Shown one piece after another: positions 59,591 to 64,000 of a DNA stretch of 64,000 nucleotides (position 1 is the stretch's first letter; each line of letters begins with the position of its first letter). A program made the position numbers and the translations under genes. The DNA is from Pedobacter sp. Bi126 (GTDB lineage Bacteria > Bacteroidota > Bacteroidia > Sphingobacteriales > Sphingobacteriaceae). The stretch lies in the NCBI RefSeq assembly GCF_918698245.1, contig NZ_CAKKMS010000002.1:496001-560000 (forward strand). Reading direction: 5' to 3'. The notes under the pieces were generated by a model, which did not search any database, was not told where the DNA came from, and worked only from the letters and a program-made list of their open reading frames with translations.

Positions 59591-62326
59591 ATGAGAAATT
59601 TTCTGATTTTTATTTCCTGTTATTTTTTAGCTGTACCATTTTCTAACGCTGCTGAGCGCGTGCAAAAAACAATTGTAATTTCTACAGAAAATCATGTTCG
59701 GGTGCGTTTTGGTGCAGAAAAGTTATCAAAAGCCTTAGTTAAGTTAAATTATTCGACCAAAATCGAACAAAAGGATAGACTTGCTTCAAATAACAATGTT
59801 ATTGCGATTGGTGTGTTTTCTGATAAACTTTTTGTCAATAACCTTCCAGCAGCGATTAAAAATAAGATTTCAACGACCAAAAAAGAGGGCTTTCATATTT
59901 ATACCGGGAAAAACGGGGTGCTTTATGTAATCGGCAATGATGCATCCGGTGCTTTATATGGCTGTATAGAACTGGCAGATCAAATCAAGAGTAGCGGTAA
60001 ATTACCTACGCAGCTGGCACTTTCCGATCAACCTGAAATGGTGCTGAGAGGTACCTGTATCGGTCTACAGAAACCAGATTACCTGCCCGGACATGATGTT
60101 TACGAATATCCTTACACCCCTGAAACTTTCCCTTGGCTTTATGATAAAACTCTATGGATTAAGTACCTGGATATGATGGTCGAAAACCGCTATAATTCGC
60201 TTTATTTATGGAACGGACATCCTTTTTCGTCGCTGCTGCGCTTAAAAGATTATCCTTATGCAGTAGAGGTTGATGATGCTACTTTAAAAAAGAATGAAGA
60301 AATCTTCCAGTTTTTAACGAAAGAAGCTGATAAACGTGGCATTTGGGTGATCCAGATGTTTTACAATATTATTATTCCTAAACCATTTGCCGATAAACAT
60401 GGCCTGAAAACACAAGATCGGAACCGCCCGATTATTCCTTTAATTGCCGATTATACCCGAAAATCGATTTCGTCTTTTGTAGAGAAGTACCCAAACGTTG
60501 GTTTAATGGTGGCTTTAGGTGAAGCAATGGAGGGCGTTGGTCAGGATGATATTGATTGGTTCACCAAAACAATTATCCCCGGAGTAAAAGATGGATTAAA
60601 AGCCGCTGGGATAAAGGAAGAACCTCCGATTGTATTGCGTGCACATGATACCGACGCACCAAGCGTGATGAAAGCCGCTTTACCGTTATATAAAAATCTA
60701 TATACCGAAAATAAGTTTAATGGTGAGGCTTTAACTACTTATACCCCTCGTGGGGCATGGGCCGATTTAAACAGGAAATTAGCCGCTATTGGAACGATCA
60801 ATATCTCTAACGTGCATATTTTAGCTAATCTAGAGCCCTTTCGCTACGGATCGGCAGACTTTATCCAGAAATCAGTTCAGGCGATGAACAAGATTTATGG
60901 TGCAAAAGGCTTGCATTTATATCCTCAAGCGAGTTATTGGGATTGGCCATATTCGGCTGATGAGGTAAAAGGAAGGTTATTGGAAGTAGAGCGCGATTGG
61001 ATCTGGTACAAGGAATGGGCAAGATATTCGTGGAATTCGCAAAGGGATCGTAGTGAAGAAATTAAGTATTGGGGAAATGAGCTGGCCAATAAATATGGTG
61101 CTAATTTAACTGGAGGTAAAGCCATTCTGAATGCCTATGAAGAATCGGGTGAGATATCACCCAAACTTTTGCGCAGGTATGGAATTACCGATGGCAACCG
61201 ACAAACGTTAACCTTGGGCATGCTGATGACCCAGCTCATTAATCCGTTCCGTTATGGGTTGTTTACCTTAATGTACGAATCGGAAGCCCCAGAAGGCGAA
61301 ATGATTATCGAATACGCCGAAAAAGAGTGGAAGAAACAAGGCCATATTGGTGAAACCCCAATTCAGGTGGCACGCGAAGTGGTTGAACATGGCAAAAAAG
61401 CCATTCAATCTATTAATGAGGCTGCACCTAGTATAACGAAAGATACCGCAGAATTTAAGCGACTTAGAAATGATATCTACTGTTATGATGAAATGGCTAA
61501 TTTTTATGCTGAAAAAGTTAAGGCAGCCCTGTGGATACTGCGATATAAAAATTCGAATCAGGTAGCTGATTTAGAACAGGCATTGCCTTTTCTCCAAAAA
61601 AGCGTAGATCATTATGCTAAACTGGTTAAATTGACAGAACACAGTTACCTGTACGCCAATAGCATGCAAACCAAACAACGTAAAATCCCGATGCGTGGTG
61701 TGGATAAAACCTTTATCCATTGGAAAGAGATGTTACCTGTTTTTACCAAAGAACTTAATCATTTTAAAAGAAGTATCGATTCTCTGAAATCAATAAAACA
61801 AGGAACGGTAACTGCAATTGTGCCTTACAAAAGTGCTGATGTTAAAGTCTTAAACGAAACAGAAAGTTATGTGATAGCCAAAGATGCACCGCTTTTTTCA
61901 GATACTGCAATTAAGATTAAAGAAGTTGCAGCGCAATTAGTGGGTTTAAAGGGGATTAAACTTGCAAAAGAAAAGCAGATTAAAATTGGAACCGAAATTA
62001 AATTCAGCACCAAAGCACCTGTAAAGTTGCTGATAGGCTTTTTTAATCAGAAAGATCCGCAATATCTTGCCCCTCCACAACTGGAAACAGATGCGAGTGC
62101 CAATAACTATGGTCAGTCTGAAATCAAGATATCGAATGCATTGGTTCCTTATGGTTTTCCACCGGTAAATGTTCATGCTTATTCTTTCCCTGCAGGAACA
62201 CATACTTTAAATTTAGGTAAAGGGGCCTGTCTGGTTTTAGGGTTTATAGATGACAAACAGGAACTGCGGATTTTTAATGCAGGTTTGGATGGTAGAGGAA
62301 AAGATATCGATTGGTTATTTGAATAA
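59591..62326 (+). CDS. Large secreted glycosidase-like protein (GH67N/GH20b-type N-terminus plus barrel)
   Basis: 911 residues. Signal peptide FLIFISCYFLAVPFSNAAE. Residues ~25-150 resemble the alpha-glucuronidase/hexosaminidase N-terminal domain (GFHIYTGKNGVLYVIGNDAS, GALYGCIELADQI). A TIM-barrel-like part follows (MVLRGTCIGLQKPDYLPGHD, LWIKYLDMMVENRYNSLYLW, LMVALGEAMEGVGQDD, LHLYPQASYWDWPYSADEV). Conserved acidic residues in GEAME and around VLRAHDTDAPS are candidate catalysts. Homologs are sometimes named alpha-d-galacturonidase; I cannot confirm the CAZy family. Stop and next start overlap (TAATG), so it is coupled to the following six-hairpin enzyme. Confidence 0.75.
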   Translation: MRNFLIFISCYFLAVPFSNAAERVQKTIVISTENHVRVRFGAEKLSKALVKLNYSTKIEQKDRLASNNNVIAIGVFSDKLFVNNLPAAIKNKISTTKKEGFHIYTGKNGVLYVIGNDASGALYGCIELADQIKSSGKLPTQLALSDQPEMVLRGTCIGLQKPDYLPGHDVYEYPYTPETFPWLYDKTLWIKYLDMMVENRYNSLYLWNGHPFSSLLRLKDYPYAVEVDDATLKKNEEIFQFLTKEADKRGIWVIQMFYNIIIPKPFADKHGLKTQDRNRPIIPLIADYTRKSISSFVEKYPNVGLMVALGEAMEGVGQDDIDWFTKTIIPGVKDGLKAAGIKEEPPIVLRAHDTDAPSVMKAALPLYKNLYTENKFNGEALTTYTPRGAWADLNRKLAAIGTINISNVHILANLEPFRYGSADFIQKSVQAMNKIYGAKGLHLYPQASYWDWPYSADEVKGRLLEVERDWIWYKEWARYSWNSQRDRSEEIKYWGNELANKYGANLTGGKAILNAYEESGEISPKLLRRYGITDGNRQTLTLGMLMTQLINPFRYGLFTLMYESEAPEGEMIIEYAEKEWKKQGHIGETPIQVAREVVEHGKKAIQSINEAAPSITKDTAEFKRLRNDIYCYDEMANFYAEKVKAALWILRYKNSNQVADLEQALPFLQKSVDHYAKLVKLTEHSYLYANSMQTKQRKIPMRGVDKTFIHWKEMLPVFTKELNHFKRSIDSLKSIKQGTVTAIVPYKSADVKVLNETESYVIAKDAPLFSDTAIKIKEVAAQLVGLKGIKLAKEKQIKIGTEIKFSTKAPVKLLIGFFNQKDPQYLAPPQLETDASANNYGQSEIKISNALVPYGFPPVNVHAYSFPAGTHTLNLGKGACLVLGFIDDKQELRIFNAGLDGRGKDIDWLFE

Positions 62327-63879
62327 TGATGAATACAAGAAATTTAATTGCAACAGCAGCATTGTCGGTACTGACAATTACAGGCTTTGCACAGCAGAAA
62401 TCAATTCTGGGGACCGAAAAGCTGAAGAAATATGTTACTTATTTCAATTCTATCGACACCGAGGCGGTTAAAAACCATGTGCCCAATGCCGAGGCCTTTA
62501 CATGGTTAGCTGAACAGGCACCTTTATTCGAATGCCCCGATTCGGTATTGGAACAAAACTATTATTACCGCTGGTGGACTTACCGCAAACACCTGGTTAA
62601 AACGCCTGAAGGATTCATTTTTACCGAATTTATCGAGCCAGTTAAACATGCGGGGAAATATAATTCCATTAGCTGCGCATTAGGTCACCATATTTACGAG
62701 GGCAGATGGTTAAAGGATAATAGCTATTTAAAAGATTACATCAAATTCTGGCTTTACCATGCCGATGTTGGCCAAACGAAACAACGTTTCCATCAATTTA
62801 GCAGCTGGGTTGATGATGCCGTTTATCAGAATTATCTGGTACAGCCTGATCAGGGATTTTTGAAGGAAATTTTGCCTGCATTGGATAAAGATTATGGCAA
62901 ATGGGAAGCTGAAAGACAACTTAAAAACGGCCTCTTCTGGCAACATGATGTTAAGGATGGCATGGAAGAATCGATCAGTGGTTCGCGAAAAGACCAGAAC
63001 CAGCGACCAACCATAAACAGTTATATGTATGGTAATGCCATGGCTTTGGATAAAATTGCGGTTTTGTTGGGTGAAAAAACCTTGGCCGACAAATACAAAA
63101 ACAAAGCAATTGTGCTTAAAAAATTGGTTCAGGATAGTTTGTGGAATGCTGCTTCCTCGTTTTTCGAAACAAGAAAAGCCAAAGGAGGTTCATCGGATGT
63201 TAGAGAAGCTATCGGTTTTACACCATGGGATTTCAATTTACCTGATGATCAATCGAAATATGCAAAGGCCTGGGATCAGTTATTGGATACTGCAGGATTT
63301 AAAGCGCCCTGGGGTTTAACAACTGCCGAAAGAAGAAACCCAACCTTTAGAACAAGAGGTACCGGACATAGCTGCGAATGGGATGGAGCACTTTGGCCTT
63401 TTGCCAGTTCGCAAACTTTGAAAGGATTGGCAAATCTGCTCACGAATTATAAAAAACATGGTAAAATGAACGCCAAAGTCTTCTATCAGGAGTTACACCA
63501 GTACGCTGCTTCTCATGTCAAAAATGGAAAACCTTACATCGGTGAGTATCAGGATGAGAAAACAGGAGAATGGTTAAAGGGTGATAATCCAAGGAGTAGT
63601 TTCTATAACCATTCCACCTTTAATGATCTAATCATCAATGATCTGGTTGGCATAAAGCCACGTCAGGATAATGTGCTCGAAATTTCGCCATTAATCCCTA
63701 AAAATCAGTGGGATTGGTTCATGTTAGATCAAGTTTCGTATCACCATAAAACGTTGACTATTCTGTGGGATAAAACTGGGAAAAAATATAATAAGGGCAT
63801 AGGATTAGTGGTATTTGTAGATGGTAAAGAGATTTATAAAGGGAAGGATTTAAAGCCTTTAAAAGTGCAGATGAATTAA
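62326..63879 (+). CDS. Secreted six-hairpin glycosidase-like protein (GH63/MGH1-like)
   Basis: 517 residues. Signal peptide LIATAALSVLTITGFAQ. An (alpha/alpha)6-barrel pattern runs through the chain: NYYYRWWTYRKHLVKTPEGF, SCALGHHIYEGRWLKDNSYL, RPTINSYMYGNAMALDKIAV, GTGHSCEWDGALWPFASSQT and SSFYNHSTFNDLIINDLVGI. This resembles the MGH1-like/GH63 group, with WDG as a likely catalytic Asp region. The C-terminus (VSYHHKTLTILWDKTG) is a small beta-domain as in GH78/GH95-like enzymes. Start codons at 62326 or 62329. Substrate unknown; partner of the 911-residue protein. Confidence 0.75.
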   Translation: MMNTRNLIATAALSVLTITGFAQQKSILGTEKLKKYVTYFNSIDTEAVKNHVPNAEAFTWLAEQAPLFECPDSVLEQNYYYRWWTYRKHLVKTPEGFIFTEFIEPVKHAGKYNSISCALGHHIYEGRWLKDNSYLKDYIKFWLYHADVGQTKQRFHQFSSWVDDAVYQNYLVQPDQGFLKEILPALDKDYGKWEAERQLKNGLFWQHDVKDGMEESISGSRKDQNQRPTINSYMYGNAMALDKIAVLLGEKTLADKYKNKAIVLKKLVQDSLWNAASSFFETRKAKGGSSDVREAIGFTPWDFNLPDDQSKYAKAWDQLLDTAGFKAPWGLTTAERRNPTFRTRGTGHSCEWDGALWPFASSQTLKGLANLLTNYKKHGKMNAKVFYQELHQYAASHVKNGKPYIGEYQDEKTGEWLKGDNPRSSFYNHSTFNDLIINDLVGIKPRQDNVLEISPLIPKNQWDWFMLDQVSYHHKTLTILWDKTGKKYNKGIGLVVFVDGKEIYKGKDLKPLKVQMN

Positions 63880-63900
63880 CGATAAAATCGTAATGCTATT

Positions 63901-64000
63901 TTGCACTCGTTCGGAAACGAGCGCAAGCATGACTAAATAGATCGTCATTGCGAGGCACGAAGCAATCCTAAAGCGTTAGTGATTATGCCTAGCGATAGTA
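63901..64000. repeat. Two repeat arms at window end (families 'cactcgtt' and A)
   Basis: GCACTCGTTCGGAAACGAGC at 63903-63922 matches the hairpin at 56401. CGTCATTGCGAGGCACGAAG at 63943 is a family A left arm; its partner would lie beyond the window. Confidence 0.7.

Overview
The window looks like chromosomal DNA of a Bacteroidota species, most likely Sphingobacteriaceae close to Pedobacter. The reasons are AT-rich DNA, almost no Shine-Dalgarno sequences, several TAnnTTTG (-7) promoter boxes, many lipoproteins, futalosine-type menaquinone genes, DUF983, GH92/GH95/GH125 glycosidases, and many intergenic palindromes of the 'cgtcattgcgag...' kind. The assignment is by pattern recognition; no database search was possible.

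Layout. 1-7 kb: an accessory stretch on the 3' side of a tRNA-Ser gene. It holds regulator/oxidoreductase modules (HxlR with an NmrA-like reductase, Crp/Fnr with a quinone reductase, Crp/Fnr with an SDR) and at least three decayed genes. 7-12.5 kb: cell-envelope genes (PASTA protein, MltG, YbgC thioesterase, YihY on the minus strand, divergent from ddl). 11.9-13 kb: a Crp/Fnr regulator and a DUF983 gene with a well-placed operator. 13-24.7 kb: housekeeping genes (cutC, glycosylasparaginase, omega-amidase with methionine aminotransferase, ApbE with PepSY protein, Bcr/CflA efflux, YhhQ-type transporter). 24.8-29 kb: a methionine operon metY-metX-hom headed by a SAM-I riboswitch and a 42-codon Cys/Met-rich reading frame. 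29-41 kb: a cystathionine gamma-synthase-type enzyme, mqnE/phosphatase/mqnA, a RaiA-like protein, mutS, an NlpC/P60 lipoprotein and thioredoxin-fold proteins. 41.5-64 kb: carbohydrate use, with GH125, GH95 fucosidase, GH92, a Nudix-type sugar regulator, galM, a five-gene L-fucose catabolic cluster ending in an L-lactate dehydrogenase, and two large secreted glycosidase-like proteins.

How the genes work together. GH95 releases L-fucose. The lactonase, mutarotase, dehydrogenase and FAH-type hydrolase match the non-phosphorylated fucose route to pyruvate and L-lactate, and the LldD-like enzyme would oxidise the lactate. GH92, GH125 and glycosylasparaginase fit glycoprotein glycan breakdown. YbdL-type aminotransferase plus omega-amidase fits methionine salvage, beside a SAM-controlled methionine synthesis operon.

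Most unusual: the Cys/Met-rich leader ORF that starts 10 nt after the SAM-I aptamer (28757-28885); a pair of reverse-complement TTACCA-N2-TGGTAA operators around a Crp/Fnr gene; an FNR-like site at about -40 of the DUF983 promoter; and several families of dispersed palindromic repeats that fill most intergenic gaps. No CRISPR array, intact insertion sequence, rRNA or SusC/D pair is visible.
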